The notes beneath the pieces were generated by a model. The model saw only the letters and a list, made by a program, of their open reading frames with translations. It was not told the origin of the DNA and searched no databases. A DNA stretch of 64,000 nucleotides. Origin: Amycolatopsis mediterranei. GTDB lineage: Bacteria > Actinomycetota > Actinomycetes > Mycobacteriales > Pseudonocardiaceae. Location: contig NZ_CP100416.1 in NCBI RefSeq assembly GCF_026017845.1, positions 8,423,416 to 8,487,415 on the forward strand, in the 5' to 3' direction. Each line of letters opens with the position of its first letter. Positions within the stretch are counted from its first letter, which is position 1. The position numbers were made by a program, and so were the translations under genes. Shown here one piece after another: positions 35,979 through 44,512 of the stretch.

Positions 35979-36470
35979 GGTCGAGACCGGCTCCAGTGCC
36001 GGACCGGCGGGCGGTAGTGGCCCCCGCCGGCCGGCACGGGGACGCCTGACCGGGTGTTCCTCCTCGCCTGGACAGACACCGTTGTGGCGTTGTTATCTTC
36101 GGTGGTTCGGCCCCAGTTGCGTTTGATCGGCCCAGTGATCACTAGACTGATCGACGCTCGTGAAATGAGCCGAATTCCGCAATGGACAGTGATCTCGGCG
36201 ACCACGGCTCGCATGTTCCTCCGGCGCAACTCGTCTAGGCCGTAACGGATCGACAGGTCGATCGATGCCTTGACGCGACGAGTATGCGATCATGGGAACC
36301 GCAAGATTCCCGTCAGCCCCACTCCCCCAGACGGAGCAATTCCCAAGGAGTCACCCCCACCTTCCCCGCGCCCGCTGCGGTGAAGGCGGTCCGTGCTGGG
36401 GTCGAATTGTTCGCGCCGGTCGACGGCGGACAATCGGAAGGGCTGTTCGAACGTTGGAGGTTCGGTAGTG
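35979..36470. other. Intergenic region without a recognisable gene
   Basis: About 490 bases. A small plus-strand frame of 63 codons near 36054 is open, but it has no homology that I recognise and no good ribosome binding site. Only the ribosome binding site TTGGAGG (36455-36460) of the next gene is clear. No riboswitch consensus was identified. Confidence 0.4.
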
Positions 36471-37334
36471 ATGCCCCCTGGGCACCGGAAGGACGACCAG
36501 CTCTCGGTGGACGAACTTCTTCGTACCGCAGGAGCACGCGCGCGAAGACCGGCCACACCGGACCGCGGTGTCACCGGCGCCCCTCCCGAAGGACGGGAAC
36601 TCGGCAGCCGCCAGGGGAAACACCTGACTTACCAGGCTCCCACGAAGCAACGCAGGAGCGTGCAGGCCGCGGTGGCTCTCGGCGTCACGGCTGTCGCATG
36701 TGGACTCGCCGCCGTGATCGGCGCCGCGGCGGCTCCGTCGAACCCGCCGCCCACGGAATTCCGCTTCGTGTCCCTGCCGCCGGCGACCGCGACACCTACC
36801 ACGTCTTTCCCGGGTTCCGCGGATACGGTGCTGGCTGCCGACTCGCCGAGCACAACGCAATCCCCCGTTTCATCACCATCTCACCCAGCCAGGCCGGTCT
36901 CGGGAAGCGCCACCCACACCCCGGCGACGCCGCTGTCGACCGAGCGGAGCCGAACGAGCGCTCCGAACTCCGCCGCCAACCCGGGCAGCACGCCGACGAC
37001 CGCGCCGAGCCGGCCGAGCTGCTCGGTCCACTTCGCGATCGAACATTCCTGGCCGAACGGTTTCACCGCTTCGGCGACAATCACGAATCGAGGACCCGAC
37101 ACTCTTCGTTCGTGGTCACTGGCCATGACGTTCACCGCCGGTCAGCGGCTGACCGAGGGCTGGAGCGGCACCTGGACCCAACGCGGAAACCGGCTGACCG
37201 CCTCGGCTCCGCCCTGGAAGACGGATCTCCAGCCGGGCGAAGCTTTCACGACGGGGTTCAACGGATCATTCGCCGCCTCGAACCCCGCTCCGACCGGGTT
37301 CACCGTGAACGGGGCCGCCTGTCCGGCTGGATGA
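36471..37334 (+). CDS. Membrane-anchored protein with C-terminal CBM2 cellulose-binding domain
   Basis: A 287-residue type II membrane protein. The first 65 residues are cytoplasmic and charged (HRKDDQLSVDELLRTAGA), followed by one membrane helix (AVALGVTAVACGLAAVIGAA), a Ser/Thr/Pro-rich linker of about 80 residues, and a family 2 carbohydrate-binding module (about residues 180-287) with paired cysteines near each end and tryptophans in HSWPNGF, LRSWSLAM, EGWSGTW and APPWKTDL. ATG 36471 follows GGAGG; GTG 36468 is possible. There is no catalytic domain, so it probably tethers the cell to polysaccharide. Confidence 0.83.
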   Translation: MPPGHRKDDQLSVDELLRTAGARARRPATPDRGVTGAPPEGRELGSRQGKHLTYQAPTKQRRSVQAAVALGVTAVACGLAAVIGAAAAPSNPPPTEFRFVSLPPATATPTTSFPGSADTVLAADSPSTTQSPVSSPSHPARPVSGSATHTPATPLSTERSRTSAPNSAANPGSTPTTAPSRPSCSVHFAIEHSWPNGFTASATITNRGPDTLRSWSLAMTFTAGQRLTEGWSGTWTQRGNRLTASAPPWKTDLQPGEAFTTGFNGSFAASNPAPTGFTVNGAACPAG

Positions 37335-37413
37335 ACGGGGTTCCGGCGTCCTTGATGCGGCCGGCACGCAGGTGGGTTCGTAGCTTCACGCTTCGGCGAT
37401 CGAAAGGGGCGGC

Positions 37414-38484
37414 CTATGCGACATCCCGGCGGGCCACCACCCGATACGCGTTGGACCACCCGCGCCGCCGGCCGAACGGTGCGCTGATCCGGTCCGCCAC
37501 CGAGGCCAGGACGAACAACGGCACGCACGCGATGAACGTGGCCTTGCGCAGGATCCGCCGCCACCGCGCCGGCGGGGCGGCGCGCCACGGAAGATCCTCA
37601 CCCGCGATCGTCAGGGCGTTGACCGCCATGATCGCGGCGGCCAGCACGTCGATCGCGGAATGCGGCTCGGCACGCTGCTCGGCGACCACCGTGAATCCGC
37701 GACTCACCAGTTCCGCGCGGAGGTTGCCGATCGGCATCAGGTTCAGGTGCTGGGGTTGCAGCCAGGGCATCCACCACCGGCCGAGCACCTTCGCCCAGCG
37801 GCATTCCGGATCGGGCAGCTCGATGGCCAGCAGCCCGCCGGGCCGCAACACCGCCATCGCGGCCGCCAGTTCTCGCTGGGGTTCCGCGGTGTGTTCCAGG
37901 TAGTGGTACATGCTGACCACGTCGTAGCGCCCGGCGAGCTCGTCGGCCAAGTCCACGAACAAGCCCCGGTAGCCGGTACGGATCCAGCCCTCCCGGCGCG
38001 CCAGGTCGACCCCGTCGCCGAGATCGAGACCGTCGAACTTGACACCGGGCAGCACCGCGGCGGCTTCCTTGCAGAAATGCCCGTGTCCCATGCCGACGTC
38101 GAGCCACTCACCCGATGCGCCGATGTCCCGGACCAGCTCGGCCCGGGAGCGATAGCCCGCCCGGTTGCTTTCGAACATCCCGGTCATGTTCTTTTCGCCG
38201 AGCCCGTCGTAGCAGTCACGGTAGTAGAACTCGAGCCCCGCCGGGTTCAGCCGGGGGTTCTGGAAGACGTGCCCGCAGTCCCGGCATTCGTCGAGCACGA
38301 ACCGGCCCGGCTTGTGCAGCAGCAAGTCGGTGGTACGCAACCGGCCACGAAGGGCATCGGAGCCACACCACGGACAGCCGGTGCGGCGAGGCTCGAAGAA
38401 CCGATCCACGCCGCCGGCCAGGTCGTTCAGGTAGGCCGGGCGGCGCGAGGCGACCGGATCGGCCGGGACGTCGTCCTCGATCAT
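37414..38484 (-). CDS. Class I SAM-dependent methyltransferase with N-terminal zinc ribbon
   Basis: A 356-residue protein. Residues about 36-75 hold two Cys pairs (CPWCG and CRDCG) that probably bind zinc. The methyltransferase core follows with motif I WLDVGMGHGHFCKEA, acidic loop FDGLDLGDGVDL, and YDVVSMYHYLEHTAEPQREL (post-motif III). The C-terminus contains a hydrophobic helix (FIACVPLFVLASVADRI) that may be membrane-associated. The layout resembles sugar- or polyketide-acting Methyltransf_12/13 proteins with a zinc ribbon, but no sugar pathway genes adjoin. ATG 38484 is chosen; a start 13 codons earlier is unsupported. Confidence 0.82.
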   Translation of the reverse strand: MIEDDVPADPVASRRPAYLNDLAGGVDRFFEPRRTGCPWCGSDALRGRLRTTDLLLHKPGRFVLDECRDCGHVFQNPRLNPAGLEFYYRDCYDGLGEKNMTGMFESNRAGYRSRAELVRDIGASGEWLDVGMGHGHFCKEAAAVLPGVKFDGLDLGDGVDLARREGWIRTGYRGLFVDLADELAGRYDVVSMYHYLEHTAEPQRELAAAMAVLRPGGLLAIELPDPECRWAKVLGRWWMPWLQPQHLNLMPIGNLRAELVSRGFTVVAEQRAEPHSAIDVLAAAIMAVNALTIAGEDLPWRAAPPARWRRILRKATFIACVPLFVLASVADRISAPFGRRRGWSNAYRVVARRDVA

Positions 38485-38565
38485 GGAAGCGGATCCTAAC
38501 GCGCGAACCACCCGGACGGGCACCCGCGAACGGACGAAAGTTGCGGGCCGGCCGGGAGCGCTTTC

Positions 38566-39513
38566 TCAGCCTTGGCGGTCATGCGCCGGCTCGACGCTGC
38601 GGAGTGCCGCGACGAGATGGGCGGACGGCTGGTCGGCGGTGGCGTTCTGGCGGATGTGGTTCATGACGTAGCCGAACGCCAGGCCTGTCGCCGGGTCGGC
38701 GTAACCGAGGGAGCCGCCGAATCCCGGGAAACCGAACGCGGTCGGCGAGTGCCACGCGGCCCCTGGCGCGGGCAGCCCGAGGCCGACGCCGAGGTGGAAC
38801 GGTTGCAGTGTACAAGATCGGGTCCCGTGACCTGGGGTGTCGTGGCCGCGGCCAGGGTTTGCGGGTCGAGGATGCGATGATCGCCGACCTCGCCGATCAA
38901 GGCGGCGTAGAAGCGTGGCAACGCGCGGGCGGTGCAGATGCCGTTGGTGGCGGGGATTTCGGCGGTCTGCTCGGCGGGGTGGTCGTGGTCGAACGGCGGG
39001 TCGACACAGGCGTGGGCGCGCCGGGTCAGCGAGTTCGGATCGATCATGGCCGTGACGAGCTCACGCATCGGCTCGGGCGGCAGGCTCGGGTCGAGTCCCG
39101 CGGCGCGTGAGAAGTCGGGTGGGCGTTGGACGAGCCGGGCGACGCGGTGGAGGTCGTCCTCGGGGAGTCCGATGTGGAAGTCGAGGCCGAACGGCCGGGC
39201 GATCTCGTCGCGGAAGAAGGGGCCGAGACTGCGACCGGTGATCCGGCGGACGACTTCACCGACGAGCCAGCCGTAGGTGAGGGCGTGATAGCCGTGGCGG
39301 GTGCCGGGCTCCCACAGCGGGCGTTGCGCGGCCAGTGCGTCGGTCATCGGGTGTCCCGCCCCACAGGTCGACCACCGGGTGTCCGTGCCGGTAGACCGCG
39401 ACGGCCGCGCCCACCTCGGCGCCTTCGGCGAAATTGGCCCCGAAGGCGTCGGCGACGGCTTCGTAGCCGGGGGCCACGTGGCCCTGGATGTCGGGCAAGG
39501 AGAACTCCTTCAC
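38566..39513 (-). pseudogene. Broken beta-lactamase-family serine hydrolase gene
   Basis: The N-terminal 55 codons (IQGHVAPGYEAVADAFGANF, AVYRHGHPVVDLWGG) are a normal start of EstB-like class C beta-lactamase-family hydrolases. The segment with the SxxK nucleophile motif is missing; another frame resumes with MTDALAAQRPLWEPG and HALTYGWLVGEVVRRI. Near 38815 the frame shifts again, and the third frame gives LGVGLGLPAPGAAWHSPTAF and FGYVMNHIRQN up to the stop at 38566. With the catalytic Ser lost and two frame changes it is non-functional. Its ATG overlaps the stop of the TetR gene. Confidence 0.78.
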
Positions 39514-40127
39514 GAGACCGGTTCGACGGAATGCAGACAGAGCGCGACGAGCTCGCGGGTGTAGGCGGAGACGTCGAGGTCGGGTGTGCCCAGCAGCCTG
39601 AGCAACGCTCCGGCCAGCAGGTCGCGCAGAATCATGGCCACCGCGTGTGGGGCGAAGCCGGACCGGAATTCGCCGTCGCGCTGACCGCGGGCCAGCAGCT
39701 GTTCGATGCTGTCGAGTTCGGCGGAATTGGCGGCGTTCACCCAGCGCTCGCGAGCGTGGGGGTGGCCGTTGAGGATCTGCATCAGCGCGCGCAGGTGGCG
39801 GCGGTGGGTGTCGTAGAAGGCGATGCTGCCCTCGACATACGCCCGCAGCGTGTCCGAGCTGGAAGCGGCCGGGTCGGCGTGCGGACGCACGACCTCCCCG
39901 CCCGCAGCGCAGACCTCGGCGACGACCTGGCCGATCAGCTCGTCCTTGTCGGCGAAGTGGTAGGAGATCAGGCTCGGGCTGCTCAGTCCGGCTCGCTGGG
40001 CGATCTTCGCGAAGGAGGCCTTGGTGTAGCCCACCTCGGCGATGGTGTCGATCGCGGCCGCGACGATCTGCTTGCGCCGGGCCGCTTCCGTGAACGTCAG
40101 GTCGTCTGACCTGACTTTAGGTTGCAT
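39510..40127 (-). CDS. TetR/AcrR family transcriptional regulator
   Basis: A 205-residue regulator. Helix-turn-helix residues about 18-62 (AAIDTIAEVGYTKASFAKIA, then LSSPSLISYHFADKDELIG), then a helical ligand domain ending LVALCLHSVEPVS. Its last codons overlap the start of the broken beta-lactamase gene by four bases, so the two were a coupled unit. A palindrome (40096-40115) lies within the first codons, so either the operator overlaps the coding start or the real start is a little downstream, near TEAARRKQI. Confidence 0.87.
   Translation of the reverse strand: MQPKVRSDDLTFTEAARRKQIVAAAIDTIAEVGYTKASFAKIAQRAGLSSPSLISYHFADKDELIGQVVAEVCAAGGEVVRPHADPAASSSDTLRAYVEGSIAFYDTHRRHLRALMQILNGHPHARERWVNAANSAELDSIEQLLARGQRDGEFRSGFAPHAVAMILRDLLAGALLRLLGTPDLDVSAYTRELVALCLHSVEPVS
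40096..40115. promoter_or_regulatory. Palindromic operator candidate at the TetR gene start
   Basis: GTCAGGTC (40096-40103) and GACCTGAC (40108-40115) form a perfect 8-base dyad with a 4-base spacer. A further half-site CCTGAC is at 40130-40135. Position and symmetry suit TetR autoregulation. Confidence 0.55.
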
Positions 40128-40219
40128 GGCCTGACACTAGCCTGCTTGACCAACCAGGTCCACGGGGGCCGAAGTCCGGCCGGGCCTGGTCGTGTCATCG
40201 CCGTCTCGAGTACAAGCGT

Positions 40220-41152
40220 TCACGAACCGGGAGCCGCCCGTGCGCGGCGCCAGTCCGAGGGGCTGGCACCGCGGACGCGTTTGAAGGCGACGCTGAAGGC
40301 GAACGGGTCGTCGTACCCGACCGCTCGGGCGACGGCGGCGATGGTGTCTTCGGTGTCGCGCAACAGGTCCGCGGCCAGTGTCATCCGCCAGCCGGTCAGG
40401 TAGGTCAGCGGCGGCTCGCCGACCAGACGCGCGAAGCGTGCGGCGAACGCGGCGCGGGACAGGCCGGCCCGGACGGCCAGCTCGGCGACCGTCCACCGGT
40501 GCGCCGGCTCGGCGTGCAGCAAGCGCAGGGCTTCGCCGACGCCGGGATCGCTCAGGCCGCGGTACCAAGCGGGCGGCGGCTCCATCCGGGCGCACCAGCC
40601 GCGCAGCGCCAGCACGAGCACCAGGTCCAGCAGCCGGCGGAGCACGGCGTCCTGCCCGGGCTCGTCACAGGCCACCTCGGCGGCGAGCAGGTCCAACGCG
40701 CCTCGGGTCCGCGGCCCGGCGGGCACCACCGCCAGCGGCGGGAGCATGGCGAGCAGCCGTTCCGCGGCGGCGCCGTGCAGCTCGTAGGCGCCGCGGAGCA
40801 TGGTGGTGGCCCCCGGCTCGCCGTCGCCGTAGGTGCGCGACGCCGGGTTCCTCACCGGCTGCGCGTCGATGACCGGATACTTCTTCGTCCCGCGGATCAC
40901 CAGCTGTGGCGGGGTGCCCGGGTCGTCGGCGATCGTGTACGCGGAGGCGCTGATCAGCGCCAGGTCCCCGGCGGCGAGGCGCACCGGCGTGGCGTCGCCG
41001 ACACGCAGCGACGCGTGGCCGCCGAGGGTGGTCACCAGCGTGAGCGGCGGGGCGTCGGCGAAGGCCAGCGACCACGGCGGCCGCTGGATCAGCTGCCGGA
41101 CGAGCGCGTGGCCGGCGTGGGCCCGGTGCAGCAGGTCGCTGAGAACGTCCAT
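40220..41152 (-). CDS. AraC-family transcriptional regulator (cupin type)
   Basis: A 310-residue regulator. The N-terminal half is an AraC cupin-like sensor (WSLAFADAPPLTLVTTLGGH, VRLAAGDLALISASAYTIADD). The C-terminal 100 residues hold two helix-turn-helix motifs: WTVAELAVRAGLSRAAFAARF and TIAAVARAVGYDDPFAFSVAFKR, ending with the family motif ASPSDWRR. ATG 41152 gives family length. Divergent from the NmrA-like gene with an 81-base gap, so that gene is its probable target. Confidence 0.9.
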   Translation of the reverse strand: MDVLSDLLHRAHAGHALVRQLIQRPPWSLAFADAPPLTLVTTLGGHASLRVGDATPVRLAAGDLALISASAYTIADDPGTPPQLVIRGTKKYPVIDAQPVRNPASRTYGDGEPGATTMLRGAYELHGAAAERLLAMLPPLAVVPAGPRTRGALDLLAAEVACDEPGQDAVLRRLLDLVLVLALRGWCARMEPPPAWYRGLSDPGVGEALRLLHAEPAHRWTVAELAVRAGLSRAAFAARFARLVGEPPLTYLTGWRMTLAADLLRDTEDTIAAVARAVGYDDPFAFSVAFKRVRGASPSDWRRARAAPGS

Positions 41153-41233
41153 CTCAGTAATGTAGACGCTGACAAAGGGATCGGGGACTTTCTCCCATGG
41201 ATCGTCTCGCCCGCAGCGAGTTGGCTTACGAAC

Positions 41234-42049
41234 ATGCAGACCACCTTGATCCTCGGCGGCACCGGCAAGACCGGCCACCGCGTCGCCCGGCAGCTCGGCG
41301 CCGCCGCCCGGGTCGCTTCCCGCACCCGCGGCTTCGACCTCGCCGACCCCACGACCTGGCCCTCCACTTTGGACGGTGTCACGGCCGTCTACCTCGTGGA
41401 GCCCAACCTGGGCGCCGGGGACCGGCTCCCGCGGTTCGTGGCCGAAGCGGTGTCGGCGGGCGCCCGCCGGCTCGTGCTGCTGTCCGCCCCGCGCGCCGGC
41501 GAGGCCGGCCATCCACTGCACGCCGCGGAGGAAGCGGTCCGCGGCTGCGGCGCGGCCTGGACCATCTTGCGCCCGAACTGGTTCGCGCAGAACTTCAGCG
41601 AGGGCCCATGGGCGGCGGCCATCCGCGACGGCGCGTTGACCCTCCCGACCGGCGAGGGACGAGCCCCGTTCGTCGACGCCGAGGACATCGCCGAGGTCGC
41701 GGCGGCGGCGCTCACCGATGATCGGCACCACGGCCAGGTCTACGAGCTGACCGGCCCCCGCGCGGTCGGCTTCGCGGAAGCGACCGCGCTCATCGCGCGG
41801 GCCACCGGGCGGGAGATCGACTACGTCGACGTCGATCCGGAGGCGTTCGTCGAGCGCCAAATCCGTTACGGCGTCCCGGAACACGTGGCGAAGCTGCTCA
41901 CCGGGCTGCTGGTCGACCTCCGCGACGGCCGCGGTGCCGACCTGGCCGACGGGGTTCAGCGCGCCCTGGGCCGGCCGCCGCGGTCGTTCGAAGACTTCGT
42001 CGCGACCACGACCTGGACAAAATCAGAGCTCCCGGACGTGCAGCAATGA
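41234..42049 (+). CDS. NmrA-like NAD(P)H-binding protein
   Basis: A 271-residue NmrA-group Rossmann protein. Dinucleotide loop LILGGTGKTGHRVARQL at the N-terminus, ILRPNWFAQNFSEGPW in the middle, FVDAEDIAEVAAAAL, and C-terminal RPPRSFEDFVATT. The last motif is shared with the proteins at 1998 and 3826. ATG 41234 is the only ATG that keeps the loop. It is probably controlled by the AraC protein. Its last 27 bases overlap the convergent phosphoribosyltransferase gene. Confidence 0.88.
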   Translation: MQTTLILGGTGKTGHRVARQLGAAARVASRTRGFDLADPTTWPSTLDGVTAVYLVEPNLGAGDRLPRFVAEAVSAGARRLVLLSAPRAGEAGHPLHAAEEAVRGCGAAWTILRPNWFAQNFSEGPWAAAIRDGALTLPTGEGRAPFVDAEDIAEVAAAALTDDRHHGQVYELTGPRAVGFAEATALIARATGREIDYVDVDPEAFVERQIRYGVPEHVAKLLTGLLVDLRDGRGADLADGVQRALGRPPRSFEDFVATTTWTKSELPDVQQ

Positions 42050-42583
42050 CCGGACGTTCAGACGCCGCCGGGCTTGGTTGCTGCGGAGCCCGTCCACCAC
42101 CGTTGCCGCGCCGATCCACGTGGCCCCCGCGTCCTCGACGAGGAGGTGGACGCCGTCGGCCTGGCCGCCCGTCTCCATCCAGTCGTCGACGAACAGCACG
42201 CGATCGCCGCTTTGGAGCAGGCTTTTGCGGAAACCCAGGGTGAGGTGCCGGTCTCGGTAGTCCGGTGGGGTGGTTCGCTGCCGCCACGCGTCACTGTCGC
42301 TGGACCCCACGCGGTTCTTGCGGACCTCGACGAACCCGACGTCGAAGCGCAGTGCGACCAGCGGCCCCAGCAGGCAGCCGCGGGATTCCGGCCCGAGGAC
42401 GACCGTGGGCCGCTCGCCCTCGAACAGGTGCGCCAGCGCGGGGCCGAGGTGCCCGAGCAGGGCGGGGTCACGCCACCAACCTGTGACGTCGGCGTAGTAA
42501 TCCGGGTCCGTTCGGTCTCCGTGCCAGTTGAAGGCGTCGCGGAGCCCGGACTTCACCTCTTCCAGCCATCCGCTTCCAGACAC
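42023..42583 (-). CDS. Phosphoribosyltransferase-domain protein
   Basis: About 186 residues. The type I PRTase PRPP loop is VLFVDDWMETGGQADG (two acidic residues followed by ThrGlyGly), preceded by VVLGPESRGCLLGPLVAL and followed by a hydrophobic strand. It resembles adenine phosphoribosyltransferase-like proteins rather than PyrE. The start is uncertain: GTG 42583 gives family length; an ATG at 42649 would add 22 Arg-rich residues unlike the family. The gene overlaps the end of the NmrA gene on the opposite strand. Probable role in purine salvage or a related reaction. Confidence 0.75.
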   Translation of the reverse strand: MSGSGWLEEVKSGLRDAFNWHGDRTDPDYYADVTGWWRDPALLGHLGPALAHLFEGERPTVVLGPESRGCLLGPLVALRFDVGFVEVRKNRVGSSDSDAWRQRTTPPDYRDRHLTLGFRKSLLQSGDRVLFVDDWMETGGQADGVHLLVEDAGATWIGAATVVDGLRSNQARRRLNVRSLLHVREL

Positions 42584-42830
42584 CGGCCCATGGTCGCGTC
42601 GGCGGCTTCGGCGAGCAATCGGATTTCGCTTGCTTGACACTGCCCCCATCGGCCGACCACACTGGGCCGCCGGGAGCAATTTGGCCGGCTTGGGTGGCTA
42701 TTGTTCATTTTCCGGCCGTCGCGCCTTCACGGTATCCGGTAACTTTGCCCGCTCTGCGCCGATCTTCCCGATGTGATCATGGGAAAGCGCCTTCCTGACG
42801 CGTCCGAGCACGCGCCAGGGGCGTAGTCAG

Positions 42831-43223
42831 GTGAAGCGGGAGCCCCGGTTCCAGCTCGTCCGGACCGCACCGGACCGAGTCCATTGGCGACTGCTCGGCG
42901 GCAACAACGCCTCGCTGGGCGCCGCCGCGACGGACTTCGCGCGCGTCGACGACTGCCTAGCCGCGATCGGCTGGCTCCGCGCCCACCTCGACGAGCCGGC
43001 CGTCGAATTCGCCCACGCGAGCGGTGGCCGCTGGCGGTGGCGGCTGCGTGCAGCCGACGGGCCGGTCGCGGTCGCCACGCACGCCTACGGCCGCCGGATC
43101 GAAGCGCAGCGCGGGCTCGACCGCTTCCGCTCGGCGGTCGCCGCCGCGGACACCGCACGCGACGTCGAGACCATAGTGGACTGGCGGACGAAGTACCGGG
43201 CCAATTCACGACCCGCTCAGTGA
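42831..43223 (+). CDS. DUF1508/YegP-like protein with two repeats
   Basis: A 130-residue protein made of two copies of the short YegP/DUF1508 fold. Copy 1 (about residues 7-50) has FQLVRTAPDRVHWRLLGGNN and copy 2 (about 58-105) has VEFAHASGGRWRWRLRAADG and THAYGRRIEAQRGLDRF. The tandem arrangement is normal for YegP. No known biochemical function. GTG 42831 is the start; only a weak ribosome binding site is seen. It stands alone between the phosphoribosyltransferase and the Pst-like locus. Confidence 0.78.
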   Translation: MKREPRFQLVRTAPDRVHWRLLGGNNASLGAAATDFARVDDCLAAIGWLRAHLDEPAVEFAHASGGRWRWRLRAADGPVAVATHAYGRRIEAQRGLDRFRSAVAAADTARDVETIVDWRTKYRANSRPAQ

Positions 43224-43380
43224 GCAACAATCACGCAATGTGCGTTTGCCGGAGCTTAACCACCGCGACGTCGGGTGGGAACGCGGAACACCGGCGGCGG
43301 ACAGCGTGGCGCGAGGAGATGGGTGTGGTCACGGAATCCCGTGACGATGTGGGGAACCAGAGAGAAAGAGTGCTGACACG

Positions 43381-44454
43381 ATGCGTGCTCGTACTACTCG
43401 GCTTCTCGGCGCGACCGGTATCACGGCCGCGGCCTGCTTGCTTCTGACGGGGACGGCTTCGGCGGTGGCGCCGGCCGACGGCAACCAGGACGTGCTCGCC
43501 GCGGCCGGGTCGGACACGATCTTCAACATCACCTCGGCGATCTTCGCCAACGCCAACTCGGCGACGTGGAACAGCGACACCGACAACTACGTCAACGTCC
43601 CGCCGGGTGCGGCGTCCTTCGACGTCCCGGGCGACGGCAACACGCCGGAGTTCACCCTCGCGCCGACCCCGAACGGCTCGTCGCAGGGCAAGACCGCGCT
43701 GAAGAACTCCGCCGACGCCGGCGACGGCCGGATCGACATCGCCCGCTCGTCGTCGCCGCGTTCCACCAGCGACCCGGCCAGCTTCGAGTACTACGGCTTC
43801 GCCCGCGACGGCGTCGCGTGGTCCTCCTCGTCGACCGGGGCCGGCGCGAACCTGACCCTGACGCTGACCCAGCTGCGCGACATCTACCGCGGCACCATCA
43901 CGAACTGGTCGGAGGTCGGCGGGGCCGACGCGGCGATCAAGCTGTACCTGCCGCAGGTGGGCTCGGGCACGCTGAGCTTCTTCACCAACACGGTGCTCGG
44001 CTTCGACCCGGCGACGATCTCCGGCCTGACGATCAACCGCTTCCAGGAGAACGACGGCACCTCGATCCCGGACGCCGACCGCGCGACCGCGATCGCCCCG
44101 TACTCCGACGCCCAGTGGATCGCGCAGGGCAACGGCGTCGAGTCCGACAAGCGCGCCGACTTCACCGTGAACAAGCTGACCGGCGCCGGCTCCGACGGCG
44201 ACCAGGTGACCGGCTCGGCGGGCAGCTACGCCCCGGCGTTCGCCGACACCTACCTCGGCTCGCGCGTGGTGTACCACGTTCTCGACAACCGCACGCCGGC
44301 CTACGACCAGGCCAAGCGCGCGGTGGGCTTCGACGAGGGCGACGACGCCTCGACCGCGAGCCCGCTGTGCGGTGGCGCGCTCGCCGGGCTGATCACGCAG
44401 TACGGCTTCAAGACGATCTCGGGTGACAACGGCCTTTCCTGCACCCTGTCCTGA
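43381..44454 (+). CDS. Secreted PstS-like substrate-binding protein
   Basis: A 357-residue protein with a signal peptide (LLGATGITAAACLLLTGTASA). The mature part is a periplasmic-binding fold of the PstS/PBP-like_2 kind: AAGSDTIFNITSAIF (PstS normally GAGATFP), RIDIARSSSPRST, TLTQLRDIYRGTITNWSEVGG and PQVGSGTLSFFTNTVLG (the GSGT phosphate loop). No lipobox is present, so it is probably released. It precedes a strong terminator and faces the sortase-like gene. It has no transporter genes on its own strand, but pstCAB start 3.5 kb away. Ligand is probably phosphate or a similar anion (inference). Confidence 0.85.
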   Translation: MRARTTRLLGATGITAAACLLLTGTASAVAPADGNQDVLAAAGSDTIFNITSAIFANANSATWNSDTDNYVNVPPGAASFDVPGDGNTPEFTLAPTPNGSSQGKTALKNSADAGDGRIDIARSSSPRSTSDPASFEYYGFARDGVAWSSSSTGAGANLTLTLTQLRDIYRGTITNWSEVGGADAAIKLYLPQVGSGTLSFFTNTVLGFDPATISGLTINRFQENDGTSIPDADRATAIAPYSDAQWIAQGNGVESDKRADFTVNKLTGAGSDGDQVTGSAGSYAPAFADTYLGSRVVYHVLDNRTPAYDQAKRAVGFDEGDDASTASPLCGGALAGLITQYGFKTISGDNGLSCTLS

Positions 44455-44467
44455 CGCCGCAAGACCC

Positions 44468-44506
44468 GAAAATCGGGCCGGGGAGTCTCTCCCCGGCCCG
44501 ATTTTC
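44468..44506. terminator. Bidirectional rho-independent terminator
   Basis: A 17-base-pair perfect stem (44468-44484 with 44490-44506) starts with GAAAAT and ends ATTTTC, giving A/U tracts on both sides. It ends the PstS-like gene on the plus strand and the sortase-like gene on the minus strand. Confidence 0.9.
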
Positions 44507-44512
44507 TTGTGC

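Noticed and set aside
33197..36049. Long open frame overlapping the LamG/SGNH gene in another frame
   Set aside because: Arg-rich composition typical of a shifted frame in GC-rich DNA; the 30879 frame carries a signal peptide and recognisable domains.
36054..36245. Small 63-codon gene before the CBM2 gene
   Set aside because: No homology, no ribosome binding site, and composition unlike neighbouring coding DNA.
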